Source of the DNA: Paulinella micropora
Lineage: Eukaryota > Cercozoa > Imbricatea > Euglyphida
DNA: 34,115 nt
Direction: 5' to 3'
NCBI GenBank assembly: GCA_009731375.1
Contig: BJOX01000183.1
Coordinates: forward strand, 714,661 to 748,775
Below are positions 1 through 12,743 of the stretch, piece after piece. The position numbers and the translations under genes were made by a program. A model generated the notes under the pieces. The model saw only the letters and a program-made list of their open reading frames with translations, was not told the DNA's origin and ran no database searches. How positions within the stretch are numbered: the first letter of the stretch is position 1; the number at the start of each line of letters is the position of its first letter.

Positions 1-224
1 GTTGTTGTTGTTGTTGCTGTTGCTGCTGTTGTTGTTGTTGTTGTTGTTGTTGCTGTTGCTGTTGCTGTTGTTGTTGCTGTTGTTGCTGTTGTTGCTGTTG
101 TTGTTGCTGTTGTTGTTGCTGTTGTTGTTGCTGTTGTTGTTGTTGCTGTTGTTGCTGTTGTTGTTGTTGTTGTTGTTGCTGTTGTTGCTGTTGTTGTTGC
201 TGTTGTTGCTGTTGCTGTTGTTGC

Positions 225-260
<36 letters not shown>

Positions 261-269
261 CGTTGTTGT
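1..269. repeat. (TTG/CTG)n trinucleotide tract
   Basis: Continuous imperfect GTT/GCT triplets from the first base. The long leucine reading frame through it is a product of the repeat and is not supported as a gene. The tract runs into an AG that could be the acceptor of the candidate exon at 277-315, so it is probably intronic. Confidence 0.9.
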
Positions 270-276
270 ACCACAG

Positions 277-315
277 GAGTCTCACGGGGGTGTGCTCAAG
301 GACCTCAACTTCAAG
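277..315 (+). CDS. candidate 39-nt exon of the left host gene
   Basis: A non-repetitive island bordered by ccacag on the left and a gt donor (AAG|gtgcac) on the right. In phase 0 it reads ESHGGVLKDLNFK, which looks like ordinary protein amid repeats. It is phase-compatible with the candidate exon at 864-905 but not directly with the exon at 2474-2507, so at least one exon would be missing, perhaps inside the 1289-2036 gap. No family was recognised. The support is splice borders and composition only. Confidence 0.35.
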
Positions 316-324
316 GTGCACTTC

Positions 325-418
325 CATACATACATGCATGAATACATACATACACACATACATACATACATACATACATGATAGATACACTGCGTCAGCT
401 GACTTTTGCAGTTTAGAA

Positions 419-456
<38 letters not shown>

Positions 457-600
457 GGTCTGCGTGTCTGCCTGTCTGTCTGTCGGTCTGTCTGTCTGTC
501 TATCTGTCTGTCTGTCTGTCTGTCTGCGTCTGCTGCACTCTGCTGGATGTTGTCACGTGCATCACGCCGTGTGTGTGCAGACATAGATCTATCTATCTAC

Positions 601-655
<55 letters not shown>

Positions 656-680
656 ACTACCTACCTACCTACCTACCTAC

Positions 681-714
<34 letters not shown>

Positions 715-733
715 GTCTGTCTATTTATCTATC
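325..733. repeat. (CATA)n, (TGTC)n and (CTAT)n microsatellites
   Basis: (CATA)n occupies about 325-380, (TGTC)n about 419-526, and (CTAT)n with an inner (CTAC)n about 588-733. The short spacers (381-418, 527-587) show nothing that can be called a gene with confidence. Confidence 0.9.
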
Positions 734-863
734 ATGGGCCTAGTGCCCATCCAGCCCGCTGCCCAGCCACCAACTGGTGGCGGGGTGGAATGAATGCCTA
801 TGTCTTCGGATATGCAGAGCTGATAGACCAAACATATCTATCTATCGTGTTGTGTATGTACAG

Positions 864-905
864 ACGAAGATGTATGTGGGACAGACGCAAAAGGCTGCTC
901 TGGAG
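864..905 (+). CDS. candidate 42-nt exon of the left host gene
   Basis: The sequence tgtatgtacag precedes an open stretch reading TKMYVGQTQKAALE, followed by GAG|gtcgtt as a possible donor. It is phase 0 at both ends and would join the candidate exon at 277-315. If the donor is not used, the frame continues into a (GAT)n poly-aspartate tract that looks like repeat rather than protein. The island at 734-840 upstream is also non-repetitive but gives no convincing exon. Function unknown. Confidence 0.35.
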
Positions 906-914
906 GTCGTTTTT

Positions 915-918
915 GATT

Positions 919-954
<36 letters not shown>

Positions 955-1140
955 TTGATGATTATTGTGGTAGTGATGATGATGGTGGTGATGATGCTGA
1001 TTATGATGCTGATTATGATGCTGATTATGATGATGGTGATGATCGTGATGATGGCGGTGATGGTGATGGTGATGATGGTGGATGTGGTGATGGTGATGGT
1101 GATGATGATGATGATGATGACGACGACGACGACGATGATT

Positions 1141-1171
<31 letters not shown>

Positions 1172-2036
1172 CGATGATGATGACGACGACGACGACGACG
1201 ACGACGATGATGATGATGATGATGACGACGACGACGACGACGATGATGATGATGACGATGATGATGATGGTGATGATGATGATGATGANNNNNNNNNNNN
1301 NNNNNNNNNNNNNNNNNNNNNNNNNNNNNNNNNNNNNNNNNNNNNNNNNNNNNNNNNNNNNNNNNNNNNNNNNNNNNNNNNNNNNNNNNNNNNNNNNNNN
1401 NNNNNNNNNNNNNNNNNNNNNNNNNNNNNNNNNNNNNNNNNNNNNNNNNNNNNNNNNNNNNNNNNNNNNNNNNNNNNNNNNNNNNNNNNNNNNNNNNNNN
1501 NNNNNNNNNNNNNNNNNNNNNNNNNNNNNNNNNNNNNNNNNNNNNNNNNNNNNNNNNNNNNNNNNNNNNNNNNNNNNNNNNNNNNNNNNNNNNNNNNNNN
1601 NNNNNNNNNNNNNNNNNNNNNNNNNNNNNNNNNNNNNNNNNNNNNNNNNNNNNNNNNNNNNNNNNNNNNNNNNNNNNNNNNNNNNNNNNNNNNNNNNNNN
1701 NNNNNNNNNNNNNNNNNNNNNNNNNNNNNNNNNNNNNNNNNNNNNNNNNNNNNNNNNNNNNNNNNNNNNNNNNNNNNNNNNNNNNNNNNNNNNNNNNNNN
1801 NNNNNNNNNNNNNNNNNNNNNNNNNNNNNNNNNNNNNNNNNNNNNNNNNNNNNNNNNNNNNNNNNNNNNNNNNNNNNNNNNNNNNNNNNNNNNNNNNNNN
1901 NNNNNNNNNNNNNNNNNNNNNNNNNNNNNNNNNNNNNNNNNNNNNNNNNNNNNNNNNNNNNNNNNNNNNNNNNNNNNNNNNNNNNNNNNNNNNNNNNNNN
2001 NNNNNNNNNNNNNNNNNNNNNNNNNNNNNNNNNNNN

Positions 2037-2067
<31 letters not shown>

Positions 2068-2069
2068 CC

Positions 2070-2122
<53 letters not shown>

Positions 2123-2197
2123 CGCTCGCTCGCTCGCTCTCGCTCTCTCGCTCGCCCTTTGCCCGCCAACATGGATCAGTCTCTCCTGCTCGGTCAC

Positions 2198-2258
<61 letters not shown>
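915..2258. repeat. (GAT)n tract, 748-N gap (1289-2036), then (CT)n
   Basis: GAT/GAC/GGT triplets fill 915-1288, then N to 2036, then (CT)n with (CTCG)n to about 2158 and (CT)n again at 2202-2258. All long frames here (poly-Asp, poly-Met, poly-His, Ser-Leu, Arg-Glu) are low-complexity readings of the repeat on one strand or the other. An exon may be hidden in the gap. Confidence 0.9.
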
Positions 2259-2262
<4 letters not shown>

Positions 2263-2355
2263 CCTTTTTTTTAAAAAATTTATTTTATTTTATTTTATTA
2301 TTTTTTTACCGCAAATAATATCATAGACCAGTCCCTCCTGCTCGGCCACAATCTA
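2169..2355. repeat. diverged direct repeat of about 33 bp (two copies)
   Basis: The islands at about 2169-2201 and 2322-2355 share the core CAGTC-CTCCTGCTCGG-CACAAT with a few substitutions. They are separated by (CT)n and an A/T-rich stretch. In one frame both read DQSLLLGHN, so this could be a duplicated exon fragment, but the splice borders are not convincing. Confidence 0.5.
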
Positions 2356-2473
2356 CACACAAACACACACACACACACACACACAGTTACTTACTTACTT
2401 ACTTACTTATTTACCTCCTTACTTGCCTATCTACTTACTTGCCTACTAACTTGTGCGTGTTATGTACATGCAG

Positions 2474-5535
<3,062 letters not shown>

Positions 5536-5849
5536 AGGAGGCAATACGCCACGGCATGGCAGCTGGGAGGACTGGAGATGTTCTTTTTTTTTTTTACTAA
5601 TCAACTTTTAATGATAGAAAACTTGCCATTTAGTAGGGATAAGTGGGAAACGTAATAGTTAGAAGGGAAGTTTGGGTAAAGGTGGACTCGTAGAGTCAAC
5701 TTGAGTCAAGCAGCAGCAGGAAATCAAGGCTGCTGCTTGATTCATTAATAATAAAGTTACTTATAAATCAAGCAGAAGGCTTGATTTCCGGCCGAGTTCC
5801 TGTTCCGAGCCTCAAGTTACGTTTTCTCTAATCTTAAACTAAATCGGGT
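5536..5849. other. 3' flank of the left gene with two related hairpins
   Basis: Hairpin 1 at 5706-5740 has 12-bp perfect arms (TCAAGCAGCAGC and its complement) around an 11-nt loop. Hairpin 2 at 5765-5787 has 9-bp arms (AAATCAAGC and its complement) around 5 nt. Both arms share ATCAAGC or TCAAGC. They could be ends of a small inverted-repeat element or a transcript 3'-end structure. The stretch stops at the LTR at 5850, and the last four bases, GGGT, match the flank after 28346. Confidence 0.55.
5846..5849. repeat. putative target-site duplication, left half (GGGT)
   Basis: GGGT directly precedes the LTR at 5850. The same GGGT directly follows the LTR ending at 28346. Ty3/gypsy integrases commonly make 4-6 bp duplications. 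A four-base match alone could be chance; similarity between these two LTRs supports it. Confidence 0.5.
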
Positions 5850-6086
5850 TGTAATGCCTCCAACGATAGCTCGTAAAAAGTCGGTAATACAACCAAACAC
5901 AGTCCTCAAGAATGAGAATGATGTCTCGTTGTATTAGCTCAGTGAAGCCAAAAAGGAAAACGGCAACAGACCAGGAATAAAATGGCATCAGGTCCAATCC
6001 GGACAAATAATACTGAAAAACAAGCTGGTGCACCTGTCACCAGGAAAAGGTATTTTTTACCGGCTATCCGGGGGGTGATGCCTACA
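5850..6086 (-). repeat. 3' LTR of retrotransposon copy 1 (237 bp)
   Basis: In element sense (minus strand) it starts TGTAGGCATC and ends GGCATTACA, giving TG...CA ends with TGTA/TACA inverted termini. It aligns over its whole length with 28110-28346 (about two substitutions seen by eye) and with 17731-17968 (about six differences). An A/T-rich TATA-like patch lies near its element-sense 5' end. Position downstream of pol makes it the 3' LTR; the matching 5' LTR of copy 1 is absent because copy 1 stops inside gag. Confidence 0.9.
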
Positions 6087-6100
6087 GTACCCCCTCCCGA
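6087..6100 (-). promoter_or_regulatory. putative polypurine tract of copy 1
   Basis: In element sense the sequence CGGGAGGGGGTAC directly precedes the 3' LTR. Nine consecutive purines, GGGAGGGGG, lie 3 nt from the LTR start, the place where plus-strand DNA synthesis is primed in LTR elements. The same sequence precedes the copy 2 3' LTR. Confidence 0.55.
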
Positions 6101-6926
6101 TTTTATGACGGAAATAGCATTTTCGTCATACACCTTCTGATTTCTTTCTGCAAATAGTATGCGCTATGGAGTCATGCCACACAGCGCATCGACCCACGGA
6201 TAGACGCTAAAAGACGATAAATATATCCTCATACGGCACGTCAAAGCGGATTCTCTAGCCTTTCTTGTAAATTTTGAACTCCTTCCCCTCAATTTCTTTT
6301 TTTTTTTATTTTTTCGGCAGTATGTCAAGAACAAACGTACTATTAATAAAAAAATACAAGCGACGTGGTGCTGTAGTACGATTCCCCCTTTGATCTCCTT
6401 CTTCTTCTTATCATTATCATTATTATTATTATTATTCACAGGGAGATCGTAAGTACATTGTCTTTTTTAATGACATACCCTTGTATAAGGCGGATATCCT
6501 ATGATATAGTATTAGGGGGCCAGTCCTAATAGCTATATCCGAAGTCGAGGTGTATGTACCCGACCCTGCGATATACCGACACAAGTAGAGATTGACCGTG
6601 CTCAGGTACGACAGTATATAATCTATCGTAAAAAATAATTTAATGAAAGTTTCAGAGAACATTTCATTTTCGAGAACATCATCCCAGGACTTGGAAAGGG
6701 TCATACCCGGGAACACCATCGCTCAATACACTAGCGATCCCCGTATACGGTGTAGTATCATCGTCGATCGACCTTTCGCACTCGTATGTTGCGATCGAAT
6801 GCCAAGTTATATCACTGAGTCTTTTTAATATTCATATTGATAACTGATGATGCATGATCAAATCATGATACGCCGTGGGCAATCAATCAGTTTATTTGAG
6901 ACGCATAAAGAAAAATAGTTTCTTTG
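6101..6926 (-). other. element 3' non-coding region, with a 95-codon ORF
   Basis: About 830 bp separate the pol stop from the polypurine tract. An ORF at 6432-6719 (minus strand, 95 codons) is the same in copy 2 (18321-18608) and has a hydrophobic middle (IDYILSYLSTVNLYLC). The copies are so alike everywhere that identity is no evidence of selection. Other overlapping frames of similar size exist. It could be a small accessory protein or chance. Confidence 0.35.
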
Positions 6927-9900
6927 TCACTGCCTTCGTCGTCTGGCGCGGATTTCTTTGCCTGGTGGAGGACCACCAACAAAAGTCAGATCGAACTTTG
7001 ACTGTTCGAGAATGTCCCAGATCTTATTAGGGATTCCGCCCAACGATAATTCAAAAGGGACATCAAGCACTCCTCTTGGCAGTGTCTGAATGGTCCACGC
7101 AGTGTAATCCTTGTCTCTGGGAGTAATTGTATCATCCCATGTCTCGAGACTTTTTGCGTCTTTATATACTGGCAGATAATGTCTTGCCTTTGGATCCTCA
7201 ACCGGGTCCATACTTCTCCAGAACTGGAGTATCGGTTGTACTATCTTTGCGGCTGATGATATTTTGAGTGTCCGTGTGACACGCATCTGTCGTGGGACCG
7301 CCACGACCCGCATCAAGTATAAGTCTGAGAGAGTGTCATCAGCGACATGTTGTTCCGCTGGTCTCATCAGATAGAAAACATTTTTCACCCATGCGATGGT
7401 TGCTATCGCATCGCCTTCCTTCCATCGCTCATGGACAATCTCAACGTTGCCCGCGTTTGGGTCAGTGTCCGTCCCCTCCTCCTCCTGGTGGACGTCCTTT
7501 GATCTCATCGACCTCATCGCCTTCCTCGGTTGGTCGTTGATAAGATCATTCCGCGCTCTCCTTAGCTGCGCCTCTGTGATCTTCTCCTTCTTTCCGCTAT
7601 GCTCTCGCGGAGACTTGGACTGAGTCCCCACCGCGCTTATGCGGTCAGTCTTCTCCTTGCTGTCCACCTCACTCTCCTCCTTCTCAGCTATCGGTGCCCG
7701 ATAAGCATCGTCTTGGTCTATGCCAGCCTCCTTGTGGATGGGCGGCACCTCTTTGAAATCATCCTTCATCCGTTTTAACGCCTCCTCAACGGATTCATCT
7801 TCCAGTAAGAAGGGATCATACTTAATCAGCCTTCTTACATTCACAATTTGCACCTTCCCTCTACCCCTGATCTTGTAATTCAGAGGTCCCGTCTGTTCCA
7901 TAATCTGATAAGGTCCTTTCCAGTGAGTGAACAGCTTAGAGCTGACTCCCTTCGGGACTTGAGGATGGTACAATAGTACAATATCCCCGACCTGGAACTT
8001 GATCTGATCCAAGTGCGCTTGTCGCACCCCTTCAGCATCAGTCTTTCGGCGCTCCGCCTCTCTATGCGCCCTGACTATTTGTTCCGCCTCCATCTTCACT
8101 CTAAGTCTCATCCCAAACAACTCATCCGCATCCGCCCAAGTGTCTTTTGGGTGAAGGAGCGAAGTCGGGATATCAGGCTCACGCCCATATACTAACTGAT
8201 ATGGCGAGATTGAGCTCTTCGAGCCTCCTAACGCCGTAGAGGGTAGACAGTTCATTGCAAACGCAAATGATGGTGCTGCCTCGACCCATGCTCTTTGATT
8301 CTCCTTCTTCGTGCAATACATCTTTAGCGAGGCTTTGAGGGGTCTGTGTACCCGCTCGATTTTCCCATTTGCTCGCGGGTTATAGGCAGTAACATATTGC
8401 CATTTCATCCCGTAATACTTAGATAGTTTGTCGATGACCTCGTTATTAAAGTCCGAGCCTCGATCAGAACATATCTTTCTTGGTACTCCGATCTGTGAGA
8501 TGATCCTATCGATCAGCGCCTCGGCCGTCGTCTTGCCGGTAACGTCTTTGACAGGGATGATCCACACATAGTTGGTGGCTCTGTCAATAGCCGTAAGGAG
8601 GTATTTGTAACCATCCTTCGATTCTGGGAAAGGTCCCACATGATCAATGTGTATAAACTCAAACATCCCCGCATGAAGAGGAAATTCGCCAATCAGGCCG
8701 AAATTTGCCTTCAGTGGTGTTTTGTTTATCTTGCACGGGATGCATGCATCCACCGCCTGATCTATCTCCTCCTTCATCTTCTTCCACCAGAATCGCCTCG
8801 CTACGAACATATGAGTTCGTTGTCGACCCGGATGCGCCAAAAGTGGGCAATTGTGGGCTGCGACAAATATAAATCGTCTCAGACTCTCCGGTACCCAAAG
8901 GGTCCATTTGTCCGGCTGTGACGCATAGCGACCGTGAAGGCCCTTGTACCACAGTAGACCATCTCTCCATCCCATCTCCTTCATCTGATCTTTGATCGCT
9001 TTCGTCATCCGTAGCTCATCCGGGTTCTGATATAACTGTATCAGTTCTTTAAACTCCGGATCTTGAGCCTGTTGTTGCCTCCATGCGGTAGGCGAGGCTA
9101 TATGGATAGTACCATCTTCTAGCCGTACCCCGATTCTTTCCGGGTCATCGTCTAGGTCACTTCTCCGCTCTTGAGGAGGCTCCGCATAAACTTCCTGCGT
9201 CTCCTCTTCCTCTCTTATGTTCGCCTTCGCATTCTCATATACCTCATAGGACCACTCAGCGTCCTCCTGGGTATGTAGCTCACAACATATCCCGTGATCC
9301 GGGCCTTGTGGACTGTACCGTAGACCTGTGCGGTCATATCGGACTCCACTCGCCATCTCCATCGCCTCAATGTGGCTGACCTCATACACCTTGTCAGTGG
9401 ACAAGTCTTCCATCTCCACCGTGGACACCAACGCCGATACTTCTGAGTTAAACTCTAGCCTAGAGAGGCTATCAGCGACCACATTTCGCTTTCCCGGTAG
9501 ATGGACCATTGTAAAATCGAAACAAGACAAGAACGCTTGCCACCGCGCCAGCCGTCCCGTCTGTTCATGATTCATCAACCATAACAGGTTATGATGATCA
9601 GTTCTGACAGTAAATTGAGGTCCTCCCCACAAATACTCTCTGAGCCTCTTGAGGGCCCATACTACCGCCAACGCCTCTCTTTGCCTTGTGCAATAGTTTC
9701 TCTCCGCCGCACACAACTTCCTACTAATAAACATGATTGGGCGTAATTTCTTCTCCTCATCCTCTTGTTGTAATACAGCCCCAATCGCAAACTTAGATGC
9801 GTCTGTATCGACTACGAATTGTTTCGTAAAGTCGGGCATCGTTAACACCAGTCCTCCGTCTTTCGGGTCTTTGTAAATGAGATCTTTGAGCGCATGAAAC

Positions 9901-12740
9901 GCTTGCAAAGCCTCTTCGTCCCACTTCTCAAAGTCTCCAAAATCTATCATTTTCTCCACTTTAGCCCGTGTTGCACCCCAATCGGGTATAAACTGGCTAT
10001 AGTATTGCGCCATCGCAAGGAATGAGTGCAATTCAGTGCGGTTCTTCGGTATCGGTCGATTCATAATCTCCTCCCTCTTCTCTTTGGATATCGAGACTCG
10101 ATTATGGGAGATCTCGTACCCTAAGTATGTCACACTCGTCTTGGCAAGTTGACACTTCTTTAGATTGCACTTCAGGCCAAAAGCTCCGATGCGCCTGAAT
10201 ATATCGGACAAATGATCGATATGCTCCTCCATTGTGTTAGAGTATACGATAATGTCATCGATATAGCAAAATGCATATTCTCCCGCCTTCTGTCCCCGCC
10301 TTCTCATAAAGCCACCGTCAGACAAATCATCGTACTGACTGCTCAACATCTTCTGCATCGCCTTCTGGAAAAGTCCTGGGGCTTGCTTGAGGCCCATCGG
10401 AAGCACTTTCCATTGGTATATTTCCATACCCACCACAAACGCCGTCAGCCATCTGGACTTTTCCTCCAGTGGTATCTGCCAGAAGCCATTCTTAAGGTCA
10501 ATGACCGAATAGAATTTTGCATTCCGCAGTACTCTCCTTCCTTCTTCTAATGTCGGGAGAGGATTTCTCTCTTCCTCCAGCACCTTGTTAACACGAGCAT
10601 AGTTAACTGTCAGGCGCCATTCTCCTCCTGGCTTCGGCACTATTCTCGGTTGTGAGACTATTGAGGATGTTGATCTCTCAATAAAGTCCTCATTGAGCAG
10701 CTGTCTTGCTAGCTCCTCCGCTATCTTCGCCTCATGTATACTCAAATTCGCCCTTCGTGGTGCCGGTGACGGCTCCGCACCCGGTATTTTGTAAATAACC
10801 GCAGTGAAATCTTCAGGCTTGACACCACCTGCATGTGGAGGGTCAAAAATTTCCTTGTTCGCCTCTAATTTGGCTTTTAAAAGCTCCTTCTCCTTCTCCG
10901 TGCCTACTCCTTCTTCCAATATTTTCCGCGCCGCCTCTTGAAAATCTTCATCAGACATCTGCTTATGCTGCTTGAGGGGTTCTCTGTCCTCCTCCAAGCC
11001 TAAGTCCTCTTCCGAGACATCATCTAGGCCCGTCTTTTCATACGTGACCGTGTCCGGCTCATCATCTTTACCGAGCTCCACCAGCATGTCAATGAGTCTC
11101 GCGTATTGCAAAGGAGCTTTACGGGTGTAAAAACCATCAAAGCATGTGAATGCTTGCGGTATCAATTTCAACTTGTCGAGGTCTCTGAGCTTCCGCTTGT
11201 ATGCACTGCTCTGCTCACGAGTTCCCATACGACAAGCCACCACTAGCTGTTGCTTGCGAGAGGGTACCGGTATAGGATGATCAATAAGCCGGTCCCTTAT
11301 TTCCTGCGCCCATATCGCCTTCTCATTATATGGCAGGATAATAGTATACGGCTTATTATTTTCGAATAAAGTCCGTAAGCATTTCTTCACTTCAGACAGT
11401 GAACGCGGCCACGTGGGCTCGTCACCCCAGAAATCAGTAATAAAACTTTTAATAGTTTCTGGTGGAGTATCCGGGATTCGCCCCGTTCTCCTTGGTACAA
11501 ACGCCTCCCTTTTTTCTTCTCCTACTTTCGCATGGAAACAGTATCCGTTAGTAATATGGACATCTGTTCCTACTCCTTCCGCGAATCTCGCCAACGACGG
11601 GCTTCTTTGTGCGACACATATAATCTCCTCCTTTCGCTTCTCGATTAAGTCATCAATAGACTTTTTGTCCCAATGGCATGTCGGAACTGTGACAGTGCAC
11701 ACTTGGGATTCCCAATTGTCGGTCCAGGACAGTTCATCCGGTCTTACGACATGGGGGTGAACGTACACCTCAAGTGCCTCATGTGCGATGGCCATCTTTT
11801 TGTGATCCGTCGCTAGACTCAGCTCATAAGCCTCATAAGAGTCAGTAGCGTTGAAGGGATCAATATCGTTCTCTTCTCCTCTTTTTACTCCATATATCAC
11901 TCGCCGTGCGGCGCAATCAATCACAGCCCCCATCGTAGCCAATTGGTCATACGATAGTAATATTGACCCGTGGTAACCGGGGACGACATAGAGGTCCATA
12001 CGGTATACTCGTGCGGATTTCAATTTAAAGGTCAGTGTGATGATTCCCGTGATATCCGTCCGGCTGCTCACTCCTTTGAGAGTGCCCGTTGACTTTTTCA
12101 TATTTCCGTCCACCCAGTCCCGGTATCGATTAAAAAACTTCCGGCCGACAATATTAATATTCGCCATCGTATCATTACCAACTTTTAATATTGTCTTCAA
12201 TGTTTCACAATAAAGTTCCGTATAACACAGAGCATCGGGCCTGTGTATATTGGCTGCGAGAACAAGAACTTTACGTTCCAAATTTTGGAGTCTTGTCTCT
12301 AAGTTTTTCAACTCCTCCTTCTTCTCCTCCTGCTTCACCTCATTAACATTTTTATTATTCTGCGGTACTGGTGCGTTTACTATTTGAGCGACATTGTCTT
12401 GTGGTACTTGAGTACACACATTGTCTTTTTGCTCGCCACCCGCCGCGACCGTAGACATTGAGTCTGTTCGTGGTTGTTTGCTTGGCCGAGGCGATACGTC
12501 TGCCATTGGCCTCCTCGCCTCCATCGCAAGTCTCGCCTTCCTATTTGCATCAGTTATCATTGGTAACCGTGCTGTATGAACGGGTATGAGACTACCTTGG
12601 GGCTGCAGTCTCTGTGTACCCACATCTTTGTTTTCACATAGAGGAAGCGTTGGCCCAGTCTGCACAACAGCATTAGAAAGCACTGTGACTTTAGGGTTAA
12701 ACTTCACAGTCTTCTCCTTCCTCTCTTCTTCCCCCTCCAG
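6927..12740 (-). CDS. pol: Pol polyprotein, copy 1 (intact): protease, RT, RNase H, integrase
   Basis: The frame is open from just after the gag UGA to a TGA at 6927-6929. Residues are counted from the GTG at 12707 (1926 residues); no ATG lies at the start, consistent with synthesis as Gag-Pol. Domains: a retropepsin-like region at about 160-275, with DTMA at 179-182 and a C-terminal part reading ILLSYDQLATMGAVID; a 400-residue linker of unknown role; reverse transcriptase with catalytic D737 (VIDLKNGFWQIPL) and YIDD at 815-818; RNase H from D967 (VVDTDAS); integrase zinc site H1285, H1292, C1322, C1325; core D1355, D1415, E1451 with exact 35-residue D-E spacing; GPY at 1598-1600; then about 300 residues with no recognised domain, ending in a basic RARRRRQ. 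The domain order, RT before integrase, is Ty3/gypsy. No chromodomain is evident. A P-to-S change near residue 670 (STSSIVSQP versus STSPIVSQP in copy 2) lies at a usually conserved proline. Confidence 0.95.
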   Translation of the reverse strand: MEGEEERKEKTVKFNPKVTVLSNAVVQTGPTLPLCENKDVGTQRLQPQGSLIPVHTARLPMITDANRKARLAMEARRPMADVSPRPSKQPRTDSMSTVAAGGEQKDNVCTQVPQDNVAQIVNAPVPQNNKNVNEVKQEEKKEELKNLETRLQNLERKVLVLAANIHRPDALCYTELYCETLKTILKVGNDTMANINIVGRKFFNRYRDWVDGNMKKSTGTLKGVSSRTDITGIITLTFKLKSARVYRMDLYVVPGYHGSILLSYDQLATMGAVIDCAARRVIYGVKRGEENDIDPFNATDSYEAYELSLATDHKKMAIAHEALEVYVHPHVVRPDELSWTDNWESQVCTVTVPTCHWDKKSIDDLIEKRKEEIICVAQRSPSLARFAEGVGTDVHITNGYCFHAKVGEEKREAFVPRRTGRIPDTPPETIKSFITDFWGDEPTWPRSLSEVKKCLRTLFENNKPYTIILPYNEKAIWAQEIRDRLIDHPIPVPSRKQQLVVACRMGTREQSSAYKRKLRDLDKLKLIPQAFTCFDGFYTRKAPLQYARLIDMLVELGKDDEPDTVTYEKTGLDDVSEEDLGLEEDREPLKQHKQMSDEDFQEAARKILEEGVGTEKEKELLKAKLEANKEIFDPPHAGGVKPEDFTAVIYKIPGAEPSPAPRRANLSIHEAKIAEELARQLLNEDFIERSTSSIVSQPRIVPKPGGEWRLTVNYARVNKVLEEERNPLPTLEEGRRVLRNAKFYSVIDLKNGFWQIPLEEKSRWLTAFVVGMEIYQWKVLPMGLKQAPGLFQKAMQKMLSSQYDDLSDGGFMRRRGQKAGEYAFCYIDDIIVYSNTMEEHIDHLSDIFRRIGAFGLKCNLKKCQLAKTSVTYLGYEISHNRVSISKEKREEIMNRPIPKNRTELHSFLAMAQYYSQFIPDWGATRAKVEKMIDFGDFEKWDEEALQAFHALKDLIYKDPKDGGLVLTMPDFTKQFVVDTDASKFAIGAVLQQEDEEKKLRPIMFISRKLCAAERNYCTRQREALAVVWALKRLREYLWGGPQFTVRTDHHNLLWLMNHEQTGRLARWQAFLSCFDFTMVHLPGKRNVVADSLSRLEFNSEVSALVSTVEMEDLSTDKVYEVSHIEAMEMASGVRYDRTGLRYSPQGPDHGICCELHTQEDAEWSYEVYENAKANIREEEETQEVYAEPPQERRSDLDDDPERIGVRLEDGTIHIASPTAWRQQQAQDPEFKELIQLYQNPDELRMTKAIKDQMKEMGWRDGLLWYKGLHGRYASQPDKWTLWVPESLRRFIFVAAHNCPLLAHPGRQRTHMFVARRFWWKKMKEEIDQAVDACIPCKINKTPLKANFGLIGEFPLHAGMFEFIHIDHVGPFPESKDGYKYLLTAIDRATNYVWIIPVKDVTGKTTAEALIDRIISQIGVPRKICSDRGSDFNNEVIDKLSKYYGMKWQYVTAYNPRANGKIERVHRPLKASLKMYCTKKENQRAWVEAAPSFAFAMNCLPSTALGGSKSSISPYQLVYGREPDIPTSLLHPKDTWADADELFGMRLRVKMEAEQIVRAHREAERRKTDAEGVRQAHLDQIKFQVGDIVLLYHPQVPKGVSSKLFTHWKGPYQIMEQTGPLNYKIRGRGKVQIVNVRRLIKYDPFLLEDESVEEALKRMKDDFKEVPPIHKEAGIDQDDAYRAPIAEKEESEVDSKEKTDRISAVGTQSKSPREHSGKKEKITEAQLRRARNDLINDQPRKAMRSMRSKDVHQEEEGTDTDPNAGNVEIVHERWKEGDAIATIAWVKNVFYLMRPAEQHVADDTLSDLYLMRVVAVPRQMRVTRTLKISSAAKIVQPILQFWRSMDPVEDPKARHYLPVYKDAKSLETWDDTITPRDKDYTAWTIQTLPRGVLDVPFELSLGGIPNKIWDILEQSKFDLTFVGGPPPGKEIRARRRRQ

Positions 12741-12743
12741 TCA
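12741..12743 (-). promoter_or_regulatory. gag-pol stop (UGA), candidate readthrough site, copy 1
   Basis: The Gag and Pol frames are the same frame. The only break is GAA UGA CUG GAG GGG, followed by a purine-rich run. Pol has no AUG nearby. Programmed readthrough, known from gammaretroviruses (UAG) and several plant and animal viruses (including UGA), is the simplest way to make Pol. No pseudoknot could be demonstrated by eye. Confidence 0.6.

Noticed and set aside
2-586. 194-residue poly-leucine protein and its continuation
   Set aside because: A reading of the (TTG/CTG)n, (CATA)n and (TGTC)n repeats; every frame through such repeats is open.
406-2318. Long ORFs with poly-Met, poly-Asp, poly-His and Ser-Leu stretches
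   Set aside because: Repeat translations running across 748 N; not evidence of protein.
7292-11760. Several plus-strand ORFs of 60-115 residues opposite pol
   Set aside because: Shadows of pol on the other strand; duplicated in copy 2 only because pol is duplicated.
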